A stretch of 64,000 nt of DNA from NCBI GenBank assembly GCA_023206055.1, contig CP065366.1:1426001-1490000 (forward strand), given 5' to 3'. Positions within the stretch are counted from its first letter, which is position 1; each line of letters begins with the position of its first letter. The position numbers and the translations under genes are program-made. The notes under the pieces were generated by a model, which was given only the letters and a program-made list of their open reading frames with translations, searched no databases and was not told the DNA's origin. Below, piece after piece: positions 26,768 through 34,633 of the stretch. This stretch comes from Vibrio cyclitrophicus (GTDB lineage Bacteria; Pseudomonadota; Gammaproteobacteria; Enterobacterales; Vibrionaceae).

Positions 26768-28201
26768 GTGGCTACTAGTAATACAACCACAACACCCCGC
26801 GATACCTGGGGTTCGAAGTTAGGATTCGTAATGGCTGCAGCAGGTTCTGCTGTTGGTCTAGGTAACATTTGGAAATTCCCTTACACAGCAGGCGAAAGTG
26901 GCGGCGGTGCATTCGTTGCAATTTACCTGTTTTTTGTAATCTTCATCGGTTTCAGTGTCATGCTGACTGAATTTGCTATTGGCCGTCATACGCAAAAATC
27001 AGCAGTAGGCGCATTTAAAACAACTGACCGTCGTTGGACGTTCGCTGGTGTTATCGGCGTAGTCAGTGGTCTACTTATCATGGGTTTCTACCCTGTAGTA
27101 GGTGGCTGGTCTATCGCATACATCGGTAAGATTGCTGGTGGTCTATTAGATGCACCTGAAGCAATCGGTGACAGCTTCGGTGGCTTTATCTCAAACCCAG
27201 TTCAACCACTTATGTGGATGGGCGCATACCTACTACTTAACATTGTTATTGTTATGAAGGGTATCTCTGGTGGTATTGAGAAAGCGGGTAAGATTCTGAT
27301 GCCACTTCTTTTCATCATCCTGATCGTGGTATCAATCAAAGGCATCATGCTTCCGGGCGCGATGGCTGGTCTTGAATTCCTATTCAGCCCTGACTTCTCT
27401 AAAGTAGACAGCGGTGTAATCCTAGCAGCACTAGGTCAAGCATTCTTCTCACTAAGTCTTGGTATGGGTTGTATGTTGACTTACGGTTCTTACCTTAAGA
27501 AGAAAGAGAACCTAGTTCAAACTACAGCTATGGTTACGGCAATGGATACCGGTGTTGCTATCCTAGCTGGTGTTGCAATGTTCCCTGCAATGTTTGCCTT
27601 CGGTATGGAACCTGCAGCTGGTCCTGGTCTAGTATTCGTTGTTGTTCCTCAGCTATTCGCTGAAATGGGCGGCGTAGTTGGTCTTCTTTTCGCTCTAATG
27701 TTCTTTATCGGTCTAAGTGTTGCGGCACTGACTTCTTCAGTATCTCTACTTGAAGTTGTTGTTTCTTACCTAATCGATGAGAAAGGTATGAAGCGTGTGA
27801 CTGCAGTATTGTCTGCAAGTGTAGTAATGGCGATTCTGTGTATCTTCGCTTCTCTATCACTTGGTGGCTTCGGTCCTACATTGTTCGGTACTGGCGCATT
27901 CGATATCTTCGACCTACTAACTGATAAGATCTTCCTAGCAGTTGGCGGTATGTTGGTATGTATCTTCGCTGGTTGGAGACTAAACCGTGCAGACCTAGAG
28001 AAAGAAATCACTAACGACGGTGAAGTTTCTTTCCCACTATTCGGTCTATGGTACACACTAGTTAAGTACATCATTCCAGTAGCTATCGCTATCGTAGCGT
28101 TCATGGGTATCTCTTCTGGCTTCGACAGCGGTAAAGGTGCAATCATGCTACTAGGTATTGGTATTATTGCTGGCTCTGCGATTATCTCGAAGAAGCTATA
28201 G
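26768..28201 (+). CDS. Sodium-dependent transporter of the NSS/SNF family
   Basis: Sodium-coupled amino-acid or amine symporter, 477 residues, about 11-12 transmembrane helices. TM1 carries the LeuT-fold signature WGSKLGFVMAAAGSAVGLGN (residues 14-33), whose unwound region binds sodium and substrate. GVILAALGQAFFSLSLGMGC near residue 215 corresponds to TM6. Substrate cannot be assigned. The start is GTG at 26768 with GGAG 5 bp upstream. It is monocistronic with a strong terminator. Confidence 0.92.
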   Translation: MATSNTTTTPRDTWGSKLGFVMAAAGSAVGLGNIWKFPYTAGESGGGAFVAIYLFFVIFIGFSVMLTEFAIGRHTQKSAVGAFKTTDRRWTFAGVIGVVSGLLIMGFYPVVGGWSIAYIGKIAGGLLDAPEAIGDSFGGFISNPVQPLMWMGAYLLLNIVIVMKGISGGIEKAGKILMPLLFIILIVVSIKGIMLPGAMAGLEFLFSPDFSKVDSGVILAALGQAFFSLSLGMGCMLTYGSYLKKKENLVQTTAMVTAMDTGVAILAGVAMFPAMFAFGMEPAAGPGLVFVVVPQLFAEMGGVVGLLFALMFFIGLSVAALTSSVSLLEVVVSYLIDEKGMKRVTAVLSASVVMAILCIFASLSLGGFGPTLFGTGAFDIFDLLTDKIFLAVGGMLVCIFAGWRLNRADLEKEITNDGEVSFPLFGLWYTLVKYIIPVAIAIVAFMGISSGFDSGKGAIMLLGIGIIAGSAIISKKL

Positions 28202-28270
28202 TTTTAAGAAGCTACAGTTCTAAGAAACCTAGCTCTAAGAAGCTACAATCGCGAGTTAAAGTAAGTTAAG

Positions 28271-28302
28271 AAACGGGAGCCATAGGCTCCCGTTTTTTTC
28301 GT
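28271..28302 (+). terminator. Terminator of the NSS transporter gene
   Basis: Perfect 11-bp stem AAACGGGAGCC / GGCTCCCGTTT with an ATA loop, followed by T residues. Confidence 0.93.
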
Positions 28303-28423
28303 TTTAAGCACTTAATTTCCATCGAAAAATAAATGTAATGCATTCACTAAAGTTATCCGTTCACTAGCCGATATGTTTATTGGTTAGGGCAGTTTGGTCC
28401 GTATTTATTTAGGTAGGTGTTGT

Positions 28424-30040
28424 GTGAAATTGTCAGTGAGAAAGAAACTGTATGCCGGTTTTGGCTCGATATTGGCGGTGCTTGTCACGTTAGTCAGTAT
28501 TGTATGGATAGAGGTTATTGGCGCTCATAAAAGTGCTGATGAGATCAGAATGGACGATGTACCGGGTACTGTTACCTATCTTGTTTTGATCGATGAAGCC
28601 GGGGATGTCTACCGAGATGCGCTGGGAGCGATTATCCAAGTTGATAATGCGCTTAATGACTACCGCTCGAATAAGAATGAATTTGCTCAAGCCATCGCGC
28701 AAGCAAAGCGTTTGGAAAGCAGAGGATCAGAAGATCATCGTCGTATTGAGCGAATTGAAGATCTCATGGAACGTTTCACTCAAGAGTTTGAAGCGACACT
28801 TGTGCCTAAGATCAATGATGAATCTGAGCTACTAGCCAACATTCAACAGCTGCGTTCTCTGTATGAGAGCAACTTGATTCCAATTGAAAACTTGCTTGAT
28901 CAAGCGTCAGCAAGTGAGCGTGCAGATACAGAGCAATCACTGCTTACGCTAACCGATACGTTTACTACCATTGAGCGCACTATCATGGTGTTGTCTGCGA
29001 TTGCGATCGTATTTGGTTGTGTGATTGCGTATGTGTTGTCTAGCTCTATTACCAACCGCCTAACTCGTGTTGAACAAGTCGCGCGACGTGTAGCAAATGG
29101 TGACCTAACGGCAGGCGACATTATTGATGACTCTGGTGATGAACTGGCTGAACTGGCTAAGTCGATTAACCAGATGCAGAAATCATTGGTCGACCTACTG
29201 GGTTCTATCTCTTCAGTGACTCACCAAGTTCAATCGGTGACTGGCGAGCTATCGTCAATTAGCCAAGACATCGTGACGGGTGCATCAGCTCAGGCTGATA
29301 AAGCAAACCTGATAGCAACGGCTGCTGAAGAGCTAAGCTTGACCATTTCTGAAGTGGCTCAACAAGGTACTTCTACTTATGAAGAAGCGCGCCGCTCTGA
29401 AACTTCTGCAGAAGATGGCCGTAACGTGATTGTTGAGATGGTAGCGAGTATTCAACAAGTGTCGACTCAAATGAGCGATATGTCGCTGCAAATGAACACT
29501 CTGGGTTCTCACGGTGAGCAGATTGGTAGTGTTATCAAGGTAATCGAAGACATTGCTGAGCAAACTAACCTACTAGCTCTTAACGCTGCAATCGAAGCGG
29601 CTCGTGCGGGCGAATTCGGCCGTGGTTTTGCGGTGGTTGCCGATGAAGTACGCGCGTTAGCGGAGAGAACGACCAAAGCGACGCAAGAAGTGTCTGGCAT
29701 CATTCAATCTATTCAGTCGGGTACGCAAGAAGCGGTCACTTACACTCAAGACAACTGTCGTTTGGTGGAGATTGGTGTAGAGCAAAGTACAGGGGCGGTA
29801 TCCGCTCTAGAAGCAATTGTTAGCGGTGCGGGCAATGTACAAAGCATGGTCAACTCTATCGCGACTGCGGCAGAAGAACAGACGGCTGTGACTAAAGAGA
29901 TTGCGGCTGATATTACGGCGATCAGTGATATTTCTGAGCAGTCTTTGCAACTGGCGACGCGTAGCTCTGAAAACACTTCAGGTTTGAATGCTAAGGTTGC
30001 TGAGTTAGAAGCACTGGTCGGTAAGTTCAAACTTGCTTAG
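28424..30040 (+). CDS. Methyl-accepting chemotaxis protein
   Basis: Transmembrane chemoreceptor, 538 residues. TM1 lies at about 10-30 and a periplasmic four-helix-bundle-like ligand domain at about 31-180. TM2 (TIMVLSAIAIVFGCVIAYVLS) and a HAMP domain (SITNRLTRVEQVARRVANGD) follow. The cytoplasmic signalling tip is EDIAEQTNLLALNAAIEAAR, the universal CheA/CheW-binding hairpin. No C-terminal NWETF-type pentapeptide tether is present. I use the GTG at 28424 (AGGTAGG upstream) rather than a start 30 bp earlier. The ligand is unknown. Confidence 0.93.
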   Translation: MKLSVRKKLYAGFGSILAVLVTLVSIVWIEVIGAHKSADEIRMDDVPGTVTYLVLIDEAGDVYRDALGAIIQVDNALNDYRSNKNEFAQAIAQAKRLESRGSEDHRRIERIEDLMERFTQEFEATLVPKINDESELLANIQQLRSLYESNLIPIENLLDQASASERADTEQSLLTLTDTFTTIERTIMVLSAIAIVFGCVIAYVLSSSITNRLTRVEQVARRVANGDLTAGDIIDDSGDELAELAKSINQMQKSLVDLLGSISSVTHQVQSVTGELSSISQDIVTGASAQADKANLIATAAEELSLTISEVAQQGTSTYEEARRSETSAEDGRNVIVEMVASIQQVSTQMSDMSLQMNTLGSHGEQIGSVIKVIEDIAEQTNLLALNAAIEAARAGEFGRGFAVVADEVRALAERTTKATQEVSGIIQSIQSGTQEAVTYTQDNCRLVEIGVEQSTGAVSALEAIVSGAGNVQSMVNSIATAAEEQTAVTKEIAADITAISDISEQSLQLATRSSENTSGLNAKVAELEALVGKFKLA

Positions 30041-30093
30041 TCCGTATTCAATCGGAACTAAAAACAGATTACCGAAAGCGGACAAATAAAGAG

Positions 30094-30136
30094 AAGCCCA
30101 ATGATTCAATGTTAATTGAGTTAGTTGGGCTTTTTC
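30094..30136 (+). terminator. Terminator of the chemoreceptor gene
   Basis: Outer stem AAGCCCAA / TTGGGCTT enclosing a smaller TCAAT/ATTGA hairpin, followed by T residues. It ends about 65 bp upstream of the next gene's start. Confidence 0.8.
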
Positions 30137-30198
30137 GTAGCTGGAATCTGGGTTCAGACACGGTATACTCCACGTTCTACAATGGAGTAAGCCTTTAC

Positions 30199-30897
30199 AT
30201 GTTCGATATTCTTCTGAACCACTCTGATTTTTTACTTATCAATAAGCACCCCGGTGTCAGCGTCCACAAAGACGATGGCGATACTATGTTGCTTCAAGAA
30301 GTGGCTAAGGCAACCAATGAACCTAAGCTGTATCTCGTTCATCGCCTTGATAAAATGACCTCAGGCATTCTGCTGTTAGCAAAGAATTCTTCAGCGGCGA
30401 GTGAGCTTTCACAGCTTTTCGCAAAGCGTGAAGTCGAGAAGTATTACCTTGCGATTGGCTCTAAGAAGCCGAAGAAAAAGCAGGGTTTGATTTCTGGAGA
30501 TATGGAGCGTTCACGACGCTCCAGTTGGAAACTACTGACCAGTAAAGAAAAACCAGCGATTACCCAATTTTTATCAGCAACGGCTGAACCCGGTGAGCGT
30601 CTACTTTTATGTAAACCTTATACTGGGCGAACTCACCAGATCCGTGTCGCGATGAAGTCGATCGGTTCCGCTATTGTTGGTGACCCTATTTACAACCCAT
30701 CGAGTGAGGCGGACAGAGGCTATCTGCATGCCTTCGCGATTCGATTTACCTATCAATCACAAGCCTACGAATATGCCTGCGACCCAAGGAGCTTAGACTC
30801 TTTAGGAGATAAGTGGCATCAAGAAACCGTCTCTAACGGTTTGGACAGTTGGCTTGAACCTTGGTCATTAACTTGGCCAAAGCTAAACACTAAGTGA
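30199..30897 (+). CDS. RluA-family pseudouridine synthase (TIGR01621-like)
   Basis: RNA pseudouridine synthase of 232 residues. The catalytic loop HRLDKMTSGILLLAK (near residue 52) holds the conserved aspartate, and PYTGRTHQIRVAMKSIGSAIVGDPIY (near residue 150) is the RluA-family core motif. No S4 domain is present. The start is ATG at 30199 with GGAG 11 bp upstream; an earlier frame begins inside the preceding terminator. The 3' end overlaps the methyltransferase gene by 4 bp, so the two RNA-modification genes are probably co-translated. The target RNA is not known. Confidence 0.88.
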   Translation: MFDILLNHSDFLLINKHPGVSVHKDDGDTMLLQEVAKATNEPKLYLVHRLDKMTSGILLLAKNSSAASELSQLFAKREVEKYYLAIGSKKPKKKQGLISGDMERSRRSSWKLLTSKEKPAITQFLSATAEPGERLLLCKPYTGRTHQIRVAMKSIGSAIVGDPIYNPSSEADRGYLHAFAIRFTYQSQAYEYACDPRSLDSLGDKWHQETVSNGLDSWLEPWSLTWPKLNTK

Positions 30898-31859
30898 GTG
30901 AAATAATGGAAGCATCAGCTTTACCTCTGTTTTTTAGTCATATTGAACAGCAACTTAATGAAGTACCGAATGAACTGCGTCGTATCTTTCACGGTCGTGG
31001 TAAGTTTTGGCCAGGTCTAGAGCAACTGACATGTGATTGGGTTGATGGGCAATTACTGGTTAACGTATTCAAAGAAGTAGACGATGAGTTCTTGTCATCT
31101 CTTAAAGCTGGATTGGTTGACTTGACTAATAAAGACATCTGGCAAGCAAAGCAGGGCACAAGTATTGTTCTGCAACACCGTTATGCCGATGGTGCGCCTT
31201 CAGAAGTGCTGTGGGGCGAGCTAAACGACTCTCCAGTCGTGGTTGAGCACGGTCTTAAATATCAGCTCGACATTGGCCGTAATCAGAACTTCGGTTTGTT
31301 CCTAGACATGCGTAACGGTCGTCAGTGGGTACAAGATAATGCCAAGGGTAAGAATGTTCTTAACTTGTTCGCATACACTTGTGGCTTCTCTGTCGCAGCT
31401 ATCGCTGGTGGCGCTCGCCAGTGCATGAACGTGGATATGTCACGTGGCTCGCTAAACAAAGGCCGCGATAATCACCGTTTGAATGACCACGACATGCGCT
31501 CGGTTAACTTCCTTGGTTACGACATCTTTAAGTCGTGGGGAAAAATCAAGAAAGGCGGCCCTTACGAGCTCGTTATCATCGATCCGCCTTCGTTCCAAAA
31601 AGGCAGCTTCGCGCTCACAAAAGACTACAAAAAGATCTTACGTCGATTACCTGAGCTTTTAACAGAAGGTGGTGAAGTGATCGCGTGTGTTAACTCACCA
31701 GCGGTTTCTCCTAACTTCCTTATTGAAACGATGGCAGAAGAAGCGCCAAACGTTGAGTTTATTGAGCGTCTAGACAACCCGCCTGAGTTTGTCGATGTCG
31801 ATCTTGATTCAAGTCTTAAGGTTCTGAGGTTTAAGATTAGCGCTTGTGCTGACGCTTAA
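30894..31859 (+). CDS. Class I SAM-dependent methyltransferase (RlmI/RlmK-like)
   Basis: A 321-residue methyltransferase of the PF10672 type, related to the rRNA methyltransferases RlmI and RlmK/L. Key motifs are FGLFLDMRNGRQWVQ near residue 138, the SAM-binding NLFAYTCGFSVAAIAGGA near 157, and catalytic IDPPSFQKGSFA near 230. No PUA domain precedes it. The GTG at 30894 overlaps the upstream stop; ATG at 30906 is the alternative start, and neither has a strong ribosome site. Its terminator has been split by the IS that follows. The substrate is presumably RNA. Confidence 0.85.
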   Translation: MSEIMEASALPLFFSHIEQQLNEVPNELRRIFHGRGKFWPGLEQLTCDWVDGQLLVNVFKEVDDEFLSSLKAGLVDLTNKDIWQAKQGTSIVLQHRYADGAPSEVLWGELNDSPVVVEHGLKYQLDIGRNQNFGLFLDMRNGRQWVQDNAKGKNVLNLFAYTCGFSVAAIAGGARQCMNVDMSRGSLNKGRDNHRLNDHDMRSVNFLGYDIFKSWGKIKKGGPYELVIIDPPSFQKGSFALTKDYKKILRRLPELLTEGGEVIACVNSPAVSPNFLIETMAEEAPNVEFIERLDNPPEFVDVDLDSSLKVLRFKISACADA

Positions 31860-31890
31860 TTGATTTTAAACATCAGTTAGAAAAAACGCC

Positions 31891-31903
31891 GCTCATATAG
31901 AGC
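31891..31903 (+). repeat. Left target-site duplication of the IS (13 bp)
   Basis: GCTCATATAGAGC immediately before the left IS end, identical to 33330-33342. The sequence is itself palindromic (GCTC-ATATA-GAGC). Confidence 0.9.
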
Positions 31904-31951
31904 TAATGCCGATCGTTTAAGAAGACTTGAACGATCTTGCAGTTAGCAGAT

Positions 31952-31986
31952 AATCCCCATCAACAACGTTGATGGGGATTTTTTTT
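31952..31986 (+). promoter_or_regulatory. Hairpin at the transposase start (terminator-like, may hide the ribosome site)
   Basis: Perfect 13-bp stem AATCCCCATCAAC / GTTGATGGGGATT with a 3-nt loop, then a T-run ending at the ATG at 31987. It has intrinsic-terminator form, and the only purine-rich candidate for a Shine-Dalgarno (GATGGGG) is inside the 3' arm. It should block read-through transcription or its translation. Confidence 0.8.
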
Positions 31987-33309
31987 ATGCTTGAACAAGA
32001 ATTAGCAATGGCACACGAGACCATTGAAGATGCCGACAATTATGAATCTGTCGTCGACGCCATTCAGATTGAGTGGATAGAACAAGCTCTTCTTGAAACC
32101 AATAAAGCGAGCATAAGACGACGCCGACTTCCCGCTCAGCAAGCTGTCTGGTTAGTTATTTGGATGGGACTGCAACGCAACATGTCTATCAAAGAGGTAT
32201 GCAGTTCATTAGACATCGCACTTCAGCCTAAACCTGAAGATAGTTGGTCTCGTGTTGCACCCAGTGTCCTAACTGATTCACGCCGACGTCTAGATGAGAG
32301 TCCGTTAGCGGCTCTGTTTCACACAACGGTAAAGGCTTGGCGCGAAGATATCCTTCAACAAGACAAAGACTTAGGGCTTAATGTTCTTGCTGTCGATGGG
32401 ACAACATTTAGGTGTCAAGATTCCACAGAGAACGCTGAAGAATTTGGGTTCATCTCTAAAAAATTGAAACCTTACCCTCAACTTCGTTTAGTCGCTTTGA
32501 TGTCAACAGAAACACGAATGATTATGGGGGCAGCTTTTGATGGTTGTCATGTCGGTGAAACGACCCTAGCCAAGCGCCTATTCAATGATATCCCCGCACA
32601 CTCATTGACCTTATTTGATCGTTGTTATTTCTCGGCAGACCTTTTGTTGTCGTGGCAAGAGAGTGCGGAAAATGCTCACTGGTTAATGCCTGCAAAACGT
32701 AAGCTACGCTATGAAGTGTTGGAGAAATATGCTGAGAACGACATGCTCATCTCAATGCCTATCTCTCCTCAAGCTCAACGGCAGAATCCGAATTTACCCG
32801 CACGTTGGGAAGCCAGATTAGTCCTATATCAAGAGCCAAAAGGTGAGATAAAAGGTTTTATTACTTCACTTACAGACCCTAGTAGATACTCGCTAGAAAG
32901 CCTGCTGCGTATTTATTGGCAACGCTGGGAGATAGAAGAAGGTTATGGTGAAATTAAACAGACTCAACTGCAAAGTCACGTCACTTTACGAAGTCGTTTT
33001 TCTGCCGGAGTGAAGCAAGAGCTTTGGGGCGTATTACTTGCCTATAACTTAGTGCGATTAGAGATGGTTAAGATAGCTTCAGAAGCCGGGGTTCGAGCAA
33101 CTAGGGTAAGTTTTACCGCCGCAATTAACCTTATTGATGCGCAATTACGTTGGCTAGCTTTAAGCCCAGACGGAACCCTACCAGTCAAACTTAAAAGGAT
33201 GAGAGAAAGTCTGAGTCACTTCATTCTTCCGGATAAAAGAAAGGACCGAACGTTTCCACGTTCAGTCCTCTTTGTTCCAGCCAAATATCCGTTTAGGTTC
33301 AAGCAGTAA
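31987..33309 (+). CDS. IS4-family transposase
   Basis: DDE transposase of 440 residues counted from the ATG at 31987. The first acidic residue is in NVLAVDGTTFR near residue 135, the second in LTLFDRCYFSADLLLSW near residue 208, and the third lies in the YREK motif YWQRWEIEEGYGEIKQ near residue 316. An N-terminal insertion-domain-like region (RRRRLPAQQAVWLVIWMGLQRNMS) is typical of the IS4 N-terminal Pfam domain. Frames starting at 31969 or 31972 lie within the hairpin and are less likely starts. No frameshift is seen, so the element may be active. Confidence 0.95.
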   Translation: MLEQELAMAHETIEDADNYESVVDAIQIEWIEQALLETNKASIRRRRLPAQQAVWLVIWMGLQRNMSIKEVCSSLDIALQPKPEDSWSRVAPSVLTDSRRRLDESPLAALFHTTVKAWREDILQQDKDLGLNVLAVDGTTFRCQDSTENAEEFGFISKKLKPYPQLRLVALMSTETRMIMGAAFDGCHVGETTLAKRLFNDIPAHSLTLFDRCYFSADLLLSWQESAENAHWLMPAKRKLRYEVLEKYAENDMLISMPISPQAQRQNPNLPARWEARLVLYQEPKGEIKGFITSLTDPSRYSLESLLRIYWQRWEIEEGYGEIKQTQLQSHVTLRSRFSAGVKQELWGVLLAYNLVRLEMVKIASEAGVRATRVSFTAAINLIDAQLRWLALSPDGTLPVKLKRMRESLSHFILPDKRKDRTFPRSVLFVPAKYPFRFKQ

Positions 33310-33329
33310 TGCTTATCCGAACGGCATTA

Positions 33330-33342
33330 GCTCATATAGAGC
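33330..33342 (+). repeat. Right target-site duplication of the IS (13 bp)
   Basis: Exact copy of 31891-31903. Joining the left flank (AAAACGCC before 31891) with the right flank (GGCGTTTT after 33342) rebuilds a stem-loop with a 12-bp stem and ATATA loop: the pre-insertion terminator shared by the converging methyltransferase and ynjF genes. Confidence 0.9.
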
Positions 33343-33375
33343 GGCGTTTTAGTTTGTAAGGAATGGAGACTGAGA

Positions 33376-33993
33376 CTAGTTGGTTTGATTTTTGAGGGTC
33401 TGGAACCCAAAATAAATACGCATAAACGTAGTCAACCAACATGCCGCACCAAAAGTATAAGCAATAACCGCAAAGTGTTGAGGCCAAATACAAAAGGCGA
33501 TGAAACAGGTGATGGTCTCTGTGCCTTCAGTTAATCCAGACATGTAGTAGAGCGACTTGTGCTTATAAACAGGGTTCTCGATGCCTCGTTTGCCTGCCAT
33601 CACTGCAAACGCTAAAAAGCTGCTGCCTGTGCCGATAAAAGAGAAGATCAAAAATGCACCGGCAATGGCGTTATGTTCTGGGTTGGCAATGACAAATCCA
33701 AAAGGGATCAGCGAGTAGAATAGGAAATCTAGGCTGATGTCGAGGAAGCCACCCGCATCACTGATGCCTTGTATTCGAGCCAAAGCGCCATCGAGCCCAT
33801 CACATACTCTGTTGAATATAATGAAGCCTAACGCCCACTCATATTGTTGAAATGCTAACGCAGGAAATGCTAAACACCCAACCAGAAACCCGAATAGCGT
33901 GGTTTGATTAGCCGTGATACCAAATTGGTTCAACAACTTAGCTGACTGATTTAAGGGCCACTTAATGACCTTGATAGAGTACTTATCCAGCAT
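33376..33993 (-). CDS. ynjF: YnjF-like CDP-alcohol phosphatidyltransferase
   Basis: Inner-membrane phospholipid-synthesis-type enzyme, 205 residues, about six helices. The family motif DGxxAR-x8-G-x3-D-x3-D is complete: DGALARIQGISDAGGFLDIS then LD, near residue 64. The true alcohol substrate is unknown; E. coli YnjF is likewise uncharacterised. I start it at 33993 (ATG after GGAG), overlapping the ATPase gene by 11 bp. Gene order ynjB-C-D-F is as in the E. coli ynj cluster, without ynjA and ynjE. Confidence 0.88.
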   Translation of the reverse strand: MLDKYSIKVIKWPLNQSAKLLNQFGITANQTTLFGFLVGCLAFPALAFQQYEWALGFIIFNRVCDGLDGALARIQGISDAGGFLDISLDFLFYSLIPFGFVIANPEHNAIAGAFLIFSFIGTGSSFLAFAVMAGKRGIENPVYKHKSLYYMSGLTEGTETITCFIAFCIWPQHFAVIAYTFGAACWLTTFMRIYFGFQTLKNQTN

Positions 33994-34633
33994 TGCTACT
34001 TCTCCATGGCCAAGACAGTACTTGCGCCCCTTGAGGCACATCTGCGTCGTCGTGCGTCACCATCAGCGTGGGGATATTGGCTTTCCTCAACTGCTCAAAC
34101 ACCCAGTCGCGAAATTGCGCTCTTAACTCTTGGTCTAGCTTACTGAACGGCTCGTCGAGTAGGGCGAGTTTCGGCTTCGCCAATAACATACGAGTTAAAC
34201 TTATTCTTGCGCGTTGACCACCGGATATTTGGTCAGGGAATGACCCTGCTAAGTGAGTCAGTTCAATGTCTTTTAATGCGGTCATCGCTTGTTGTTGGCG
34301 AGCCGAACCCTTAACTGAATTAGGTAGAGAGAACGCCAAATTCTCCCATACCTTTAGATGAGGGAACAACAAGTCATCTTGAAACAGAATTCCGACTTCA
34401 CGTTGATGCGATGGCAAGCCGTCTAGCTGAATGTCGTTCAAAACAACGGTGCCAGAATACGAAAACTCATCATTCAAGTGACCCGCTACGGCGTCCAACA
34501 AGGTCGATTTTCCGCAGCCGCTCGGCCCCATCAAAGCCAATACTTGGCCTGATTCTAATGTTACGTTTAGCGCTGAAAACAGCGATACACCATCGTTTTT
34601 ATGGATGGCGAGGTCGTTGAGGTGCAGACTCAT
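33983..34633 (-). CDS. ynjD: YnjD-like ABC transporter ATPase
   Basis: ATP-binding subunit of 216 residues with Walker A GPSGCGKST near residue 35, Q-loop LFQDDLLFPHL, signature ISGGQRARIS near 133 and Walker B LALLDEPFSKLD near 155. It belongs to the iron/thiamine/molybdate-type importer ATPases and matches E. coli YnjD in length and context. It overlaps ynjC by 35 bp and ynjF by 11 bp. Confidence 0.9.
   Translation of the reverse strand: MSLHLNDLAIHKNDGVSLFSALNVTLESGQVLALMGPSGCGKSTLLDAVAGHLNDEFSYSGTVVLNDIQLDGLPSHQREVGILFQDDLLFPHLKVWENLAFSLPNSVKGSARQQQAMTALKDIELTHLAGSFPDQISGGQRARISLTRMLLAKPKLALLDEPFSKLDQELRAQFRDWVFEQLRKANIPTLMVTHDDADVPQGAQVLSWPWRSSNAG

Larger units (their letters stand above)
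31904..33329 (+). mobile_element. IS4-family insertion sequence, 1426 bp, apparently intact
   Basis: Bounded by terminal inverted repeats TAATGCCGATCGTTTAAG (31904-31921) and CTTATCCGAACGGCATTA (33312-33329), which match at 15 of 18 positions. It is flanked by exact 13-bp duplications. One full-length DDE transposase fills the element. The 13-bp duplication length fits IS4-group elements. Perfect duplications and an intact ORF indicate recent insertion. The target was the loop and upper stem of a terminator hairpin between a methyltransferase gene and ynjF. Confidence 0.95.
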
